A model generated the notes under the pieces. The model saw nothing but the letters and a program-made list of their open reading frames with translations, made no database searches and was not told where the DNA came from. The position numbers and the translations under genes are program-made. Below, piece after piece: positions 42,411-51,148 of a stretch of DNA of 64,000 nucleotides (position 1 is its first letter; every line of letters begins with the position of its first letter). Origin of the DNA: Neptuniibacter halophilus (GTDB taxonomy: Bacteria; Pseudomonadota; Gammaproteobacteria; Pseudomonadales; Balneatricaceae). The stretch lies in the NCBI RefSeq assembly GCF_030295765.1, contig NZ_AP027292.1, positions 372,001 to 436,000 of the forward strand. The letters are read 5' to 3'.

Positions 42411-44456
42411 ATGAAACTACAGAGTTACATCAACGGCCAGTGGGTCGAAGGTACCGATGCCGGCACCGAGGTGTTCAACGCGATCAACGGTGAATCCGTC
42501 TGCAGCGTCAGCTCCACCGGCGTCGACTTCAATGATGCGGTGCGCTTTGCCCGCGAAAAGGGCGGCCCTGCCCTGCGTAAAATGACCTTCCATGAGCGTG
42601 CCAATGCCCTGAAAGAGCTGGGCAAGCACCTGATGGCAAAAAAAGAAGATTTCTACCGCGTCTCCGCCTGGACCGGTGCCACCCGTGCCGATAGCTGGAT
42701 CGATATTGAAGGCGGCGTCAGCACGATGTTCACCTACTCCAGTCTGGTGCGCCGCGAACTGCCCAACGAGACATTTCTGGTTGAAGATGATGCCCAGATT
42801 CTGTCCCGTGAAGGCACCTTTATCGGTCGTCATATTCTGACACCAAAAGAGGGCGTTGCGGTTCATATCAACGCCTTCAACTTCCCTTGCTGGGGCATGC
42901 TGGAAAAGATCGCGCCGAGTCTGGCCGCGGGTATGCCAGTGATTGTGAAGCCTGCAACCGCCTCCGCTTATCTGACTGAAGTGATGGTTAAAGAGATCAT
43001 CGCCTCCGGTATCCTGCCGGAAGGTTCGATTCAGTTGATCTGTGGTGGTGTGGGCAACCTGCTGGACCTGCTCAACGAGCAGGATGTTGTCACCTTTACC
43101 GGTTCTGCATCCACCGGCCAGAAGCTGCGCACGCATCCGAATATTGTTGCGAACTCCATTCCATTCACCATGGAAGCGGACTCCCTCAACTGTGCGATCC
43201 TCGGTGCTACCGTTGAGCCCGGCTCCGCCGAGTTTGACCTGTACGTCAAAGAAGTGGCCCGTGAAATGACCGTCAAAGCCGGTCAGAAGTGTACCGCTAT
43301 CCGTCGTGCCATCATTCCGCGTAACCGCGTAGAAGCAGTGGCTGATGCCCTAAAAGCCCGTCTCAGCAAAACCGTGATCGGTGACCCGTCTGTCGAAGGC
43401 GTGCGCATGGGTGCGCTGGTTGGTCGCAGCCAGGTGGCTGATGTATGGGACAAAGTTGAACAACTGAAACAGAGCTGTGAACTGATCCACGGTGGCAGCG
43501 AAGATTTCGAAATCGTCGGTGGTAATCTGGAAACCGGTGCGTTCTTCCCGACCACCCTGCTCTACTCCGACAAGCCGATGGAAACCGATGTACCGCACGG
43601 TGTTGAAGCCTTCGGTCCGGTCTCCACGCTGATGGCGTATGACGATATCGATCAGGCGATCGCTATTGCCAAGCTGGGTAAAGGTTCTCTGGCCGGTTCC
43701 ATTGTCACTGCAGATAATCTGGAAGCACGTGATCTGGTACTGGGCTGCGCCTCTTACCACGGTCGTCTGCATGTGCTGAACGAAGCCTGTGCGAAAGAAT
43801 CCACCGGCCATGGTTCGCCTCTGCCAACACTGGTACACGGTGGTCCGGGTCGCGCCGGTGGCGGTGAAGAGCTGGGCGGTATCCGTGCTGTTAAGCATTA
43901 CATGCAGCGCACCGCGATTCAGGGTAATCCAACCACCCTGACCGCGATTACCAACGAGTTCAACCCGGGTTCTGAGCAGATCAAAGATGATGTGCACCCG
44001 TTCCGTAAATACTTTGAAGATCTGCAGATCGGTGAAACCCTGATCACGCATCGTCGCACGGTGACCGAAGCTGACATCGTTAATTTCGGCTGCCTCTCCG
44101 GCGATCACTTCTACGCTCACTTCGATGAGATCGCAGCGAAGGACTCCCTGTTCGGCAAGCGCGTTGCCCACGGTTACTTCGTGATCTCTGCCGCCGCAGG
44201 CATGTTCGTAGAGCCATCTCCGGGTCCGGTTCTGGCCAACTACGGTATGGAGAATCTGCGTTTTGTCGAGCCGGTGGGTATCGGTGACACGATTCAGGTG
44301 CGCCTGACCTGTAAGCAGAAGATCAAGAAAGATCGCCGCTCGGAAGATGAACAGCCTAACGGCGTGGTCGTCTGGGATGTGGAAGTTCGCAATCAGGAAG
44401 ACAAGCCTGTCGCGATCTATAACATTCTGACGCTGGTCGTCCGTCGCGAAGACTGA
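42411..44456 (+). CDS. paaZ: PaaZ, bifunctional oxepin-CoA hydrolase/semialdehyde dehydrogenase
   Basis: 681-aa fusion. N-terminal aldehyde dehydrogenase (residues 1-520: [18 protein letters not shown], catalytic Glu in FTMEADSLN, Cys in [12 protein letters not shown]) and C-terminal MaoC-like hot-dog hydratase (530-681: [25 protein letters not shown]). It opens the oxepin ring and oxidises the resulting semialdehyde. Length equals E. coli PaaZ (681). Both active sites look intact although paaN is also present. Ribosome site taagaggc; strong terminator after it. Confidence 0.96.
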   Translation: MKLQSYINGQWVEGTDAGTEVFNAINGESVCSVSSTGVDFNDAVRFAREKGGPALRKMTFHERANALKELGKHLMAKKEDFYRVSAWTGATRADSWIDIEGGVSTMFTYSSLVRRELPNETFLVEDDAQILSREGTFIGRHILTPKEGVAVHINAFNFPCWGMLEKIAPSLAAGMPVIVKPATASAYLTEVMVKEIIASGILPEGSIQLICGGVGNLLDLLNEQDVVTFTGSASTGQKLRTHPNIVANSIPFTMEADSLNCAILGATVEPGSAEFDLYVKEVAREMTVKAGQKCTAIRRAIIPRNRVEAVADALKARLSKTVIGDPSVEGVRMGALVGRSQVADVWDKVEQLKQSCELIHGGSEDFEIVGGNLETGAFFPTTLLYSDKPMETDVPHGVEAFGPVSTLMAYDDIDQAIAIAKLGKGSLAGSIVTADNLEARDLVLGCASYHGRLHVLNEACAKESTGHGSPLPTLVHGGPGRAGGGEELGGIRAVKHYMQRTAIQGNPTTLTAITNEFNPGSEQIKDDVHPFRKYFEDLQIGETLITHRRTVTEADIVNFGCLSGDHFYAHFDEIAAKDSLFGKRVAHGYFVISAAAGMFVEPSPGPVLANYGMENLRFVEPVGIGDTIQVRLTCKQKIKKDRRSEDEQPNGVVVWDVEVRNQEDKPVAIYNILTLVVRRED

Positions 44457-44467
44457 TCCTTTTGAAA

Positions 44468-44498
44468 GCAAAAAAACCCGGCCTGTCCGGGTTTTTTT
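44468..44498 (+). terminator. terminator of the paaF-paaZ run
   Basis: AAAAAACCCGG, loop CCTG, then TCCGGGTTTTTTT; 12 bases after the paaZ stop codon. Confidence 0.9.
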
Positions 44499-44551
44499 CT
44501 GCCTGAAATATTTTCATAAAAAAGCGGGATAAAGCGAATGGCATTAAAAAA

Positions 44552-44563
44552 ATAACATATTAA
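44552..44563. promoter_or_regulatory. ATAACATATTAA motif upstream of hpaR
   Basis: One-base variant of the 12-mer at 32244 and 45235, 104 bases upstream of the hpaR start. Fits an autoregulatory site for the MarR-type HpaR (inference). Confidence 0.4.
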
Positions 44564-44666
44564 CAACCCTGCCCGACTATCCCTTAGATGTAATTAGTCT
44601 TGAAAAACTTGCAGAAAAAATTCTAAGCCGGGAGAATATCCTTAATTCTGCTATAAGATTAACCCT

Positions 44667-45089
44667 ATGCGTAAATTTGAAGATTCCCTGCCCCTGCAAC
44701 TGCTCAAAGCCCGTGAAGCCACCATGCACTTCTTCCGGCCACTGCTGCATGAAAATGCACTGACCGAACAGCAATGGCGTGTACTGCGTGCTCTCTACGC
44801 CTACAAAGAGATGGAATCCAAAGAACTGGCCAACCGCTGCTGCCTGCTCAGCCCAAGCCTGACCGGTATTCTCAAACGCCTGGAACAGCAGGGCTACGTG
44901 CAGCGCCGCAAGTCAGAAGAGGATCAGCGCCGCACTATCATCAGCCTGTCGGACAAAGCCAACGAACTGTTTCAGCGTCTCAGCCCCGAGGTAGAGGCAC
45001 GCTATAAAACCTTTACCGACCGCTACGGTGAAGAGCGCCTGCAACAGTTGATGGATATGCTCAAAGAGATCGCTGAGATCGAGCCTTAA
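44667..45089 (+). CDS. hpaR: HpaR, MarR-family repressor of homoprotocatechuate degradation
   Basis: 140-aa winged-helix regulator. The N-terminal PLQLLKAREATMHFFRPLL and TEQQWRVLRAL, recognition helix CCLLSPSLTGILKRLEQQGYV and wing RRKSEEDQRRTIISLS closely follow HpaR. In E. coli HpaR represses the meta-cleavage operon until hydroxyphenylacetates bind. No Shine-Dalgarno sequence precedes ATG 44667, and a good -10 (TATAAG, 44652-44657) ends only 9 bases before it, so the mRNA may be leaderless. It precedes hpaD on the same strand. Confidence 0.92.
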   Translation: MRKFEDSLPLQLLKAREATMHFFRPLLHENALTEQQWRVLRALYAYKEMESKELANRCCLLSPSLTGILKRLEQQGYVQRRKSEEDQRRTIISLSDKANELFQRLSPEVEARYKTFTDRYGEERLQQLMDMLKEIAEIEP

Positions 45090-45336
45090 ATCCCGATGGG
45101 CCGCACGCATACGTGGGGCCCACATTCTCTCCTGCGCCGACTGGCGACCCTGCCAACGCAGTTTTATACTGACTCTGATCAATATAATCGGTTGACATTA
45201 GATAACATGACAACTATCTTAAGCCTAAATATAATTAACATATTAAGTTAATTGCTTAACAGATAATTCTGCTGCTTCCTGTATCCGACAGACCGGATTA
45301 TCTGTATTAAAAAATAAGACCAGAGAGAGGTTTACG
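45090..45336 (+). promoter_or_regulatory. hpaD promoter region
   Basis: Contains TTGACA (45192-45197), a 17-base spacer and TATCTT (45215-45220), a good sigma-70 promoter. The 12-mer TTAACATATTAA (45235-45246) sits just downstream of the expected start site, where a bound HpaR would block transcription (inference). Confidence 0.65.
45235..45246. promoter_or_regulatory. TTAACATATTAA motif, probable hpaD operator
   Basis: Identical to the site before paaF (32244-32255). Located about 15 bases after the predicted -10 element of hpaD. Confidence 0.5.
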
Positions 45337-46188
45337 ATGGGAGAAATTGTCCTTGCAGCTAAGATTACACACGTTCCCACTATGCTGCTATCGGAACAGC
45401 CCGGCCGCCTGGAAGGCTGCCGCCAGCAAGCCATTGACGGTCATAAAGAGATTGCTCGCCGCGCACGTGAAGCCGGTGCAGATACCGTTGTCGTGATCGA
45501 TACCCACTGGCTGGTTAATGCAGGCTACCACGTAAACTCCGGTGCTCACTTCAAGGGCGCCTTCACCAGCCACGAGTTCCCGCACTTTATCCAGAATCTG
45601 GAATACGAATACACCGGCAACCCGGCGCTGGGTGATCTGATCGCTGAGAAAGCCACTGAAAAAGGCGTGTTTACCCTGTCGCATCAGGTAGAGACGCTGG
45701 ATCTGGAGTACGGCACACTGGTACCTATGCGTTATATGAACCCGGAAGCGGACCTGAAAGTGGTTTCCGTAGCCGGCTGGTGTACTGTGCACAGCATCGA
45801 ATCTTCCCGTAAACTGGGCGAAGCGATCCGTGAAGCGATCGAAGCCAGCGACAGCAAAGTGATGCTGCTGGCTTCCGGCTCCCTGTCTCACCGGATCTGG
45901 GATAACGATGATTACGAAGCCAACAACGGCACCTTTACCATCTCCAAAGAGTTCAACCGTCAGGTCGACCTGCGCGTACTGGACCTGTGGCAGCAGGGTG
46001 AGATCGATACCTTCCTGAAGATGCTGCCAGACTACGCAGAGCACTGCTCCGGCGAAGGCGGTATGCACGATACAGCCATGCTGTTCGGTGCACTGGGCTG
46101 GGATCAGTACAAAGGTAAAGGCGAGATCATCGGTGAATACTTCCCGAGTTCCGGTACCGGTCAGGTGAACGTGGTGTTCAGCCTGTAA
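45337..46188 (+). CDS. hpaD: HpaD, 3,4-dihydroxyphenylacetate 2,3-dioxygenase
   Basis: 283-aa extradiol dioxygenase of the LigB (class III) type that cleaves homoprotocatechuate. Motifs: KITHVPTMLLSE (early metal-ligand His), IDTHWLVNAGYH, SHEFPHF, LASGSLSHRIWDND and the C-terminal GMHDTAMLFGALGW. Length fits E. coli HpaD (283). Ribosome site agagagg before ATG 45337. The rest of the hpa genes seen in the window (hpaF, hpaE, hpaG) lie 15 kb away on the other strand, so the locus is split. Confidence 0.95.
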   Translation: MGEIVLAAKITHVPTMLLSEQPGRLEGCRQQAIDGHKEIARRAREAGADTVVVIDTHWLVNAGYHVNSGAHFKGAFTSHEFPHFIQNLEYEYTGNPALGDLIAEKATEKGVFTLSHQVETLDLEYGTLVPMRYMNPEADLKVVSVAGWCTVHSIESSRKLGEAIREAIEASDSKVMLLASGSLSHRIWDNDDYEANNGTFTISKEFNRQVDLRVLDLWQQGEIDTFLKMLPDYAEHCSGEGGMHDTAMLFGALGWDQYKGKGEIIGEYFPSSGTGQVNVVFSL

Positions 46189-46206
46189 ACCGATTAGATC
46201 TATTCT

Positions 46207-46236
46207 AAGGGCGCCCGGATCGGCGCCCTTTTCGTT
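46207..46236 (+). terminator. terminator after hpaD
   Basis: Stem AAGGGCGCC / GGCGCCCTT around a six-base loop, followed by TTCGTTT. Confidence 0.75.
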
Positions 46237-46264
46237 TCTGCGACAACACTGAGGAAAAGTAACC

Positions 46265-46696
46265 ATGCTGGTAACCGATAGTTCTCTTGACTGGCAAAGC
46301 GCCCAGACCATCGCTGCGGCTGCCTGCCAGTATGCCGACCAGCACCATCTGCGAATCTGTGCCTGGGTACTCGACCGGCATGGCAACCCACTGGCGATGC
46401 AGCGGATCAACAATGCCCCCCTGCCCTCCACCGAGATCGCCCGGGGTAAAGCCTTTACAGCCGTCAGCTTCGGCTTTGCGACCCACCTCTGGCAAAGCCG
46501 CCTGGCCGAAAAGCCACACCTGCTCAGTGGCCTCAACGTGCAGGAAGGGGTGGTGATGTTCGGGGGTGGCCTGCCGATCCGCTACAATGGTGAACTGGTC
46601 GGTTCGATTGGCGTATCCGGTGCCAGCGAAGCGCAGGATCAGGCGTGTGCCGAAGCCGGAATTGCCGCCATCAGTGAGCTGGATCAGGCCCGCTAA
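46265..46696 (+). CDS. GlcG/HbpS-family protein of unknown function
   Basis: 143-aa single-domain protein of the GlcG/HbpS (DUF336) type: AWVLDRHGNPLAMQRINNAP, STEIARGKAFTAVSF, GGLPIRYNGELVGSIGVSGAS. Members bind haem or small ligands and often sit beside catabolic operons; a function is not established for this one. It follows the hpaD terminator by about 30 bases and is separated from the exporter gene by only 3 bases, so it belongs with the exporter. No signal peptide. Confidence 0.85.
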   Translation: MLVTDSSLDWQSAQTIAAAACQYADQHHLRICAWVLDRHGNPLAMQRINNAPLPSTEIARGKAFTAVSFGFATHLWQSRLAEKPHLLSGLNVQEGVVMFGGGLPIRYNGELVGSIGVSGASEAQDQACAEAGIAAISELDQAR

Positions 46697-46699
46697 TTA

Positions 46700-47884
46700 A
46701 TGGATCAGCAGAAGCCCCTGCCACCCATCGCCTACTTCACCATCATGTCGATGGTGAGCCCGATCGCCCTGAATATTCTGCTCCCGGCCCTGCCGGATGT
46801 AGCGATGCAACTGGGGATCACCACGGCTGAGGTGCAACTGAGCCTGACCCTCTACCTGTTTGCGCTGGCGGTCGGACAACTGATCTGCGGCCCGCTGGCC
46901 GATCGTTTTGGCCGCCGGCCGGTGCTGCTGTTTGGTATCGCCCTGCACTTTGGCGGCTGCCTTCTCGGTGCCTTTGCCAGCGACCTCAGCGCCCTGCTCT
47001 GCGCCCGGGTTTTGCAGGCGCTGGGAGGCTGTACCGGAATGGTACTGGCTCGCACCATCATGCTGGACCGCTACAGCCGCGATCAGGCAGCCGGTAAGAT
47101 AGGTTACATTACGCTGGCAATTGCCCTCTCGCAGGCCATTGCTCCAACCATGGGCGGACATATCAACCTGCATTTTGGCTGGCAGTACCTGTTCCATTTC
47201 TCACTGCTTCTGAGCACCGTTTCCTGGCTGATCGTGTTGTTTATGATCCCGGAAACAGCCAATCAGCGCAGCGCCAGCCTGCGGATCGATAACATTCTCA
47301 GGCAGTACTGGCAGGTGCTGCAAGCGCCCCATTATCTGGGTTACGCCCTGTCCACCACCTTTATTGCCTGCGCGTTTTACCTGTTTATTGGCTCTGCGCC
47401 CTATATCGTTCATCAGGAACTGGGTGGTAGCTCCGCCGATTTTGGTAACTGGTTTCTGCTGGTGTCTCTGGGTTTTATGTTTGGCAGTTTCAACGCAGCA
47501 CGTTTCTCAGCCAGACTGGGCACGCAACGCATGATCGCGCTGGGACACAGCCTTTCAACGCTGGCCGCCGTGATTATGCTGCTCGCCACCTTCAGCAGCG
47601 GTATCAGCTACCTGACCCTGTTCCTGCCGATGGCCTTGTTTACAATCGGTCGTGGATTCAGCCAGCCCAGCGGCCAGTCTGCCGGCATCAGTTGCGCAAC
47701 GGGGTCGCCCAGTACCGCCTCCGGCCTGATGGGCTTTATCCAGCTTCTTACCGGAGCCCTGATTGCACAGCTCACGCCGCTGCTTCTGCAGCTCGGCAGC
47801 CAATGGGTCATGCTGAGCCTGCTGGCCTGCCCGTTGCTGGCACTGATCGCTTACCGCAGCACTTTAACAGGGGCCAGGGGCTAG
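46700..47884 (+). CDS. Bcr/CflA-family drug-type MFS exporter
   Basis: 394-aa inner-membrane protein with twelve hydrophobic segments. The DHA1-type motif A between helices 2 and 3 reads GPLADRFGRRPVLLFG (about residues 67-82), and LQALGGCTGMVLARTIMLDRY resembles Bcr/CflA proteins. It would export a small organic compound by proton antiport; substrate unknown. Placed beside hpaD it might export aromatic acids or toxic intermediates (inference). Only 3 bases from the preceding gene. Confidence 0.88.
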   Translation: MDQQKPLPPIAYFTIMSMVSPIALNILLPALPDVAMQLGITTAEVQLSLTLYLFALAVGQLICGPLADRFGRRPVLLFGIALHFGGCLLGAFASDLSALLCARVLQALGGCTGMVLARTIMLDRYSRDQAAGKIGYITLAIALSQAIAPTMGGHINLHFGWQYLFHFSLLLSTVSWLIVLFMIPETANQRSASLRIDNILRQYWQVLQAPHYLGYALSTTFIACAFYLFIGSAPYIVHQELGGSSADFGNWFLLVSLGFMFGSFNAARFSARLGTQRMIALGHSLSTLAAVIMLLATFSSGISYLTLFLPMALFTIGRGFSQPSGQSAGISCATGSPSTASGLMGFIQLLTGALIAQLTPLLLQLGSQWVMLSLLACPLLALIAYRSTLTGARG

Positions 47885-47893
47885 GAAAGCCAT

Positions 47894-48012
47894 CGGTGCA
47901 ATACGCTGCGCTATTGCACCCTACAGGCCAGAGTTTGCGAAACCTTCAAACCATATGCCCTTACCAGCACACGAAGCACTTCAGACCCAAGCCAGCCGAA
48001 GGCGTCCTGACA
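47894..48012. repeat. composite GTGCAATA plus CCGAAGG repeat, single copy
   Basis: Palindrome GGTGCAATACGCTGC / GCTATTGCACC (47894-47920) followed by CTACAGGCC and then GAAGCACTTCAGACC, AGCCAGCCGAAGGCGTCCTGAC. The same two parts in the same order occur at 29260-29455; the palindrome is that of the array at 8139-8787. Confidence 0.75.
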
Positions 48013-48021
48013 AACCGCTGC

Positions 48022-48052
48022 AAAAAAAAAGGCTGACAGCGAACTGTCAGCC
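48022..48052 (-). terminator. terminator of the aspartase-symporter unit
   Basis: Minus-strand stem GGCTGACAG, loop, CTGTCAGCC followed by nine T residues; 43 bases beyond the symporter stop codon. The same stem with a different loop is used at 57633-57662. Confidence 0.9.
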
Positions 48053-48094
48053 AAAGAATCGACTCTTTTCTTTTCCGGCATCTGCCGGGGTTGT

Positions 48095-49381
48095 TTAAGC
48101 CAGTTCTGCTTCTTTTTCGCTCACTGTGGCTTCAGCGTTGTAGATACTTTCATCCAGTTCGTTTTCGCTCTTGGCGACCAGAACCGAGACCATCAGGTCA
48201 CCGCAGACATTCACGCTGGTTCGCGCCATATCCAGAATACGGTCAATACCCGCAACAATAGCCAGACCTTCCATCGGCAGGCCAACAGTGGTCAGCACCA
48301 GCGACAACATGATCAGGCCCGCGCCCGGTACGCCGGCAGTACCAATGGAAGCCAGCGTCGAGGTCATAATAATCAGCAGGTAGTCAGAGAACGCCAGATC
48401 GATACCAAATGCCTGTGCAATAAACAGCGCACATACCCCCTGATACAGCGCGGTGCCATCCATATTGATGGTCGCACCCAGCGGCAGGACGAAGCTGGAA
48501 ATGCCTTTGGATACACCCAGCTCTTCACGGGAAGCCTTAATGGTTGCAGGCAGGGTACCGGAGCTGCTGGTTGTGGTAAAAGCAACCGCCGCCGGGTTGA
48601 TCAGGCCTTTCAGGTAGCGCACCGGGCTGAGGCGGCCAACAATGCTGATCAGACCGGAGTAAAACACCACCACGTGCAACAGGCAGCCGATGTATGCCAC
48701 CGCGATCACTTTGATCAGCGGCATCAGAATCTCCAGACCGTATTTTCCTGATACCCAGGCCATCAGACCAAACACACCGTATGGCGCCAGCTTCATCACC
48801 AGCTCGGTCAGTTTGTACATCCCTTCTGCCAGACTTTCGAAAACCCGGATTGCCGGTTCCGCTTTTTCGCCACACAGGGTCAGAGCAATACCCAGCCCCA
48901 GCGCAAACACGATAATCTGCAGGATATTACCCGCTGCCAGTGCACTGATCGGGTTTTTCGGAATCAGGTTCAGCAGCGTCTGCACCAGTGTCGGTGCTTC
49001 TTTAGCGGCCGGTGCCGCTTCTGTGATCGCCATATCCAGACCCAGACCCGGCGTCAGCAGCGTCGCCAGCCCCAGACCAATACTGATCGCTACCGCCGTG
49101 GTTCCCAGATAAAGCACCACGGATTTGATACCGATCCGGCCCATCTTGCGGGTATCCTGCATGGAGGTAACACCGACCACCAGTGAGCAGAAGACCAGCG
49201 GCACAATCAGCATTTTAATGGCGTTGATAAACAGGGTACCGATGGGTTTCAGAACCTCGGCATCCGGCCCCAGAGTGATACCGGCAATGACCCCGAGGAT
49301 CATACCGATGAGAATTTTTTTCCAGAGTGCCATCTGACTCCAACGGCCTGATGGACGCGCACTTACTGTCGCTTGTTGCAT
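48095..49381 (-). CDS. DAACS-family dicarboxylate/amino acid:cation symporter (GltP/DctA-like)
   Basis: 428-aa transporter with about eight membrane helices and two hairpins. Characteristic motifs: TTSSSGTLPATIKAS (serine-rich hairpin), GATINMDGTALYQGVCALF and the final GIDRILDMARTSVNVCGD, which together define the glutamate/aspartate/C4-dicarboxylate carrier family. GIDRILDMARTSVNV with Asp-Arg spacing suggests an acidic amino acid or dicarboxylate; next to aspartase, aspartate is likely. ATG 49381 has aaggtg upstream; an earlier in-frame start is unlikely. It follows aspA by 56 bases and is probably co-transcribed from the sigma-54 promoter. Confidence 0.92.
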   Translation of the reverse strand: MQQATVSARPSGRWSQMALWKKILIGMILGVIAGITLGPDAEVLKPIGTLFINAIKMLIVPLVFCSLVVGVTSMQDTRKMGRIGIKSVVLYLGTTAVAISIGLGLATLLTPGLGLDMAITEAAPAAKEAPTLVQTLLNLIPKNPISALAAGNILQIIVFALGLGIALTLCGEKAEPAIRVFESLAEGMYKLTELVMKLAPYGVFGLMAWVSGKYGLEILMPLIKVIAVAYIGCLLHVVVFYSGLISIVGRLSPVRYLKGLINPAAVAFTTTSSSGTLPATIKASREELGVSKGISSFVLPLGATINMDGTALYQGVCALFIAQAFGIDLAFSDYLLIIMTSTLASIGTAGVPGAGLIMLSLVLTTVGLPMEGLAIVAGIDRILDMARTSVNVCGDLMVSVLVAKSENELDESIYNAEATVSEKEAELA

Positions 49382-49437
49382 GGGATTCACCTTTTTATCG
49401 TTTTTCTCAAGTGGACGCATTACTGCGTAAATGGGAT

Positions 49438-50877
49438 TTAGTTTTTATTCTGGCGGCGTTGCGGCCGGATCATGTAAGCCGGGCTCAGTACCCGTTGCAG
49501 ATCCTCTTCGCTCATCAATTGCTCATCGCGGATCAGCTCCAGCACTCCGCGCCCGGAAGCCAGTGCTTCCTTGGCGATCCGGCTGGAGTTTTCATAACCG
49601 ATGTAAGGCACCACGGCGGTGATAATGCCGATGCTCTGATCAACCAGTTCCTGACAGCGTTCGCGGTTAGCGGTAATGTCGCGGACACAGCGGTTTTTCA
49701 GCATATCCATGGACTGAGTCAGCATGCGGATCGATTCCAGTACGTTGTAAGCGATCAGCGGCTCCATCGCGTTGAGCTGCAACTGCCCTGCCTCTGCGGC
49801 CATGGTGACGGCCATATCGTTCCCGATCACCTGATAGGCCACCTGATTAACCGCTTCCGGAATCACCGGATTGATTTTGCCCGGCATAATCGAACTGCCC
49901 GGCTGCTGCGGCGGCAGATTGATCTCATTCAGGCCGCAGCGTGGCCCCATGCTGAGCATGCGCAGGTCGTTGGAAATTTTCGACAGCTTTACCGCCAGCC
50001 GTTTCAGCATGGAGGAGAACAGGACGAAGGCCCCCATATCGGAGCTGGCTTCGACCAGATCGGTCGCTCGTTTAAATTCAAAGCCACTGATCTCAGACAG
50101 GTTATTCACCGCCAGACGGGCGTATTCCGGATCGGTGTTGATGCCGGTACCGATCGCGGTGCCGCCCAGATTGATCTCTTTCAGCAGCTCAGAAAGTCCG
50201 GCAATACGTTCAATATCTTCACCCAGCGTGGTGGCGAAGGACTGGAACTCCTGCCCCAGCGTCATGGGCACGGCATCCTGCAACTGGGTCCGGCCCATCT
50301 TGATAATATCCCTGAACTCTTCAGCCTTGGCGGCGAAGGCATCCCGCAGGGAAGCCAGCGAGTGCACCAGATCTCCGTGTTTCAGCAGAATCGACAGACG
50401 CACAGCGGTTGGATAGGCATCGTTGGTAGACTGGGACATGTTGACGTGATTGTTCGGGTGCAGCTCAGCATACTCGCCCTTTGCAAAGCCCAGCTTTTCC
50501 AGCGCGATATTGGCAATGACCTCATTGGCGTTCATGTTCGTGGAGGTGCCCGCCCCACCCTGAATCATATCGACCACAAATTCGCGGTGATATTGCCCCT
50601 GCAAAATCTCATTAACCGCGGCTTCAATCGCCAGCGCTCGGTCCTCATCCAGCAGGTCGAGGCTGCGATTGGCACGGGCGCAGGCCAGTTTGACCATCGC
50701 CATCGCTTTGATCAGCGCCGGAAAGTGGTACAGGCGTACCCCGCTCAGATCAAAATTGGCACAGGCCCGTTGGGTCTGAATACCGTAATAAGCTTCTGCG
50801 GGTACCCGGGCTTCACCCAGCAGATCTTTTTCAAAGCGCCCTGCGTTCTGCGTATTCACCTGCAGATCGTTTGCCAT
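49438..50877 (-). CDS. aspA: aspartate ammonia-lyase (aspartase)
   Basis: 479-aa enzyme converting L-aspartate to fumarate and ammonia. Family signature GSSIMPGKINPVIPE (about residues 317-331), SS-loop context, TSTNMNANEVIAN (about 100) and THLQDAVPMT-like TQLQDAVPMTLGQEF. The ETYYG-like early motif reads PAEAYYGIQTQRACANF. C-terminal LIRDEQLMSEEDLQRVLSP is aspartase-like rather than fumarase-like. ATG 50877 (MANDLQVN) with gaggatg upstream. A sigma-54 promoter lies 62-78 bases upstream of the start codon. Confidence 0.93.
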   Translation of the reverse strand: MANDLQVNTQNAGRFEKDLLGEARVPAEAYYGIQTQRACANFDLSGVRLYHFPALIKAMAMVKLACARANRSLDLLDEDRALAIEAAVNEILQGQYHREFVVDMIQGGAGTSTNMNANEVIANIALEKLGFAKGEYAELHPNNHVNMSQSTNDAYPTAVRLSILLKHGDLVHSLASLRDAFAAKAEEFRDIIKMGRTQLQDAVPMTLGQEFQSFATTLGEDIERIAGLSELLKEINLGGTAIGTGINTDPEYARLAVNNLSEISGFEFKRATDLVEASSDMGAFVLFSSMLKRLAVKLSKISNDLRMLSMGPRCGLNEINLPPQQPGSSIMPGKINPVIPEAVNQVAYQVIGNDMAVTMAAEAGQLQLNAMEPLIAYNVLESIRMLTQSMDMLKNRCVRDITANRERCQELVDQSIGIITAVVPYIGYENSSRIAKEALASGRGVLELIRDEQLMSEEDLQRVLSPAYMIRPQRRQNKN

Positions 50878-50938
50878 TGCATCATCCTCGTTATTCTTGT
50901 TTTGCCAGTGACAGCATCGTGTCATTAGCCTTAACAAG

Positions 50939-50955
50939 AGCAACGCCAGTGCCAA
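50939..50955 (-). promoter_or_regulatory. sigma-54 promoter for aspA
   Basis: Minus strand TTGGCACTGGCGTTGCT: TGGCAC (-24) and TTGCT (-12) with exactly ten bases between the GG and GC doublets, matching the consensus. The activator gene at 51149-52567 encodes a GAFTGA-type sigma-54 regulator. Upstream activator sites were not identified. Confidence 0.8.
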
Positions 50956-51148
50956 CCTGGCAAAACAAATCCTAACTTATTGTTATATATAGATATTCAA
51001 TATGGAAACCGAAGTCAGGGAGCCAAACAGAAGGGTATAACCAAAGGAATAGAAAAAATTAACGATAATGAAAGTACTTAAAAAACATACAGTTAGGGCC
51101 TATCACAAAGTTATAGTCCAAACTCAGGTTATAGGCTTTTTTCCGGAC

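Noticed and set aside
49327..50928. 533-codon plus-strand frame opposite aspA
   Set aside because: Antisense of a fully conserved aspartase; His/Arg/Gln-rich product of the kind given by complementary frames.
51087..51145. GCCTAT / ATAGGC inverted repeat as terminator of the sigma-54 activator gene
   Set aside because: The T-run lies on the wrong side for the minus-strand gene; function unclear.
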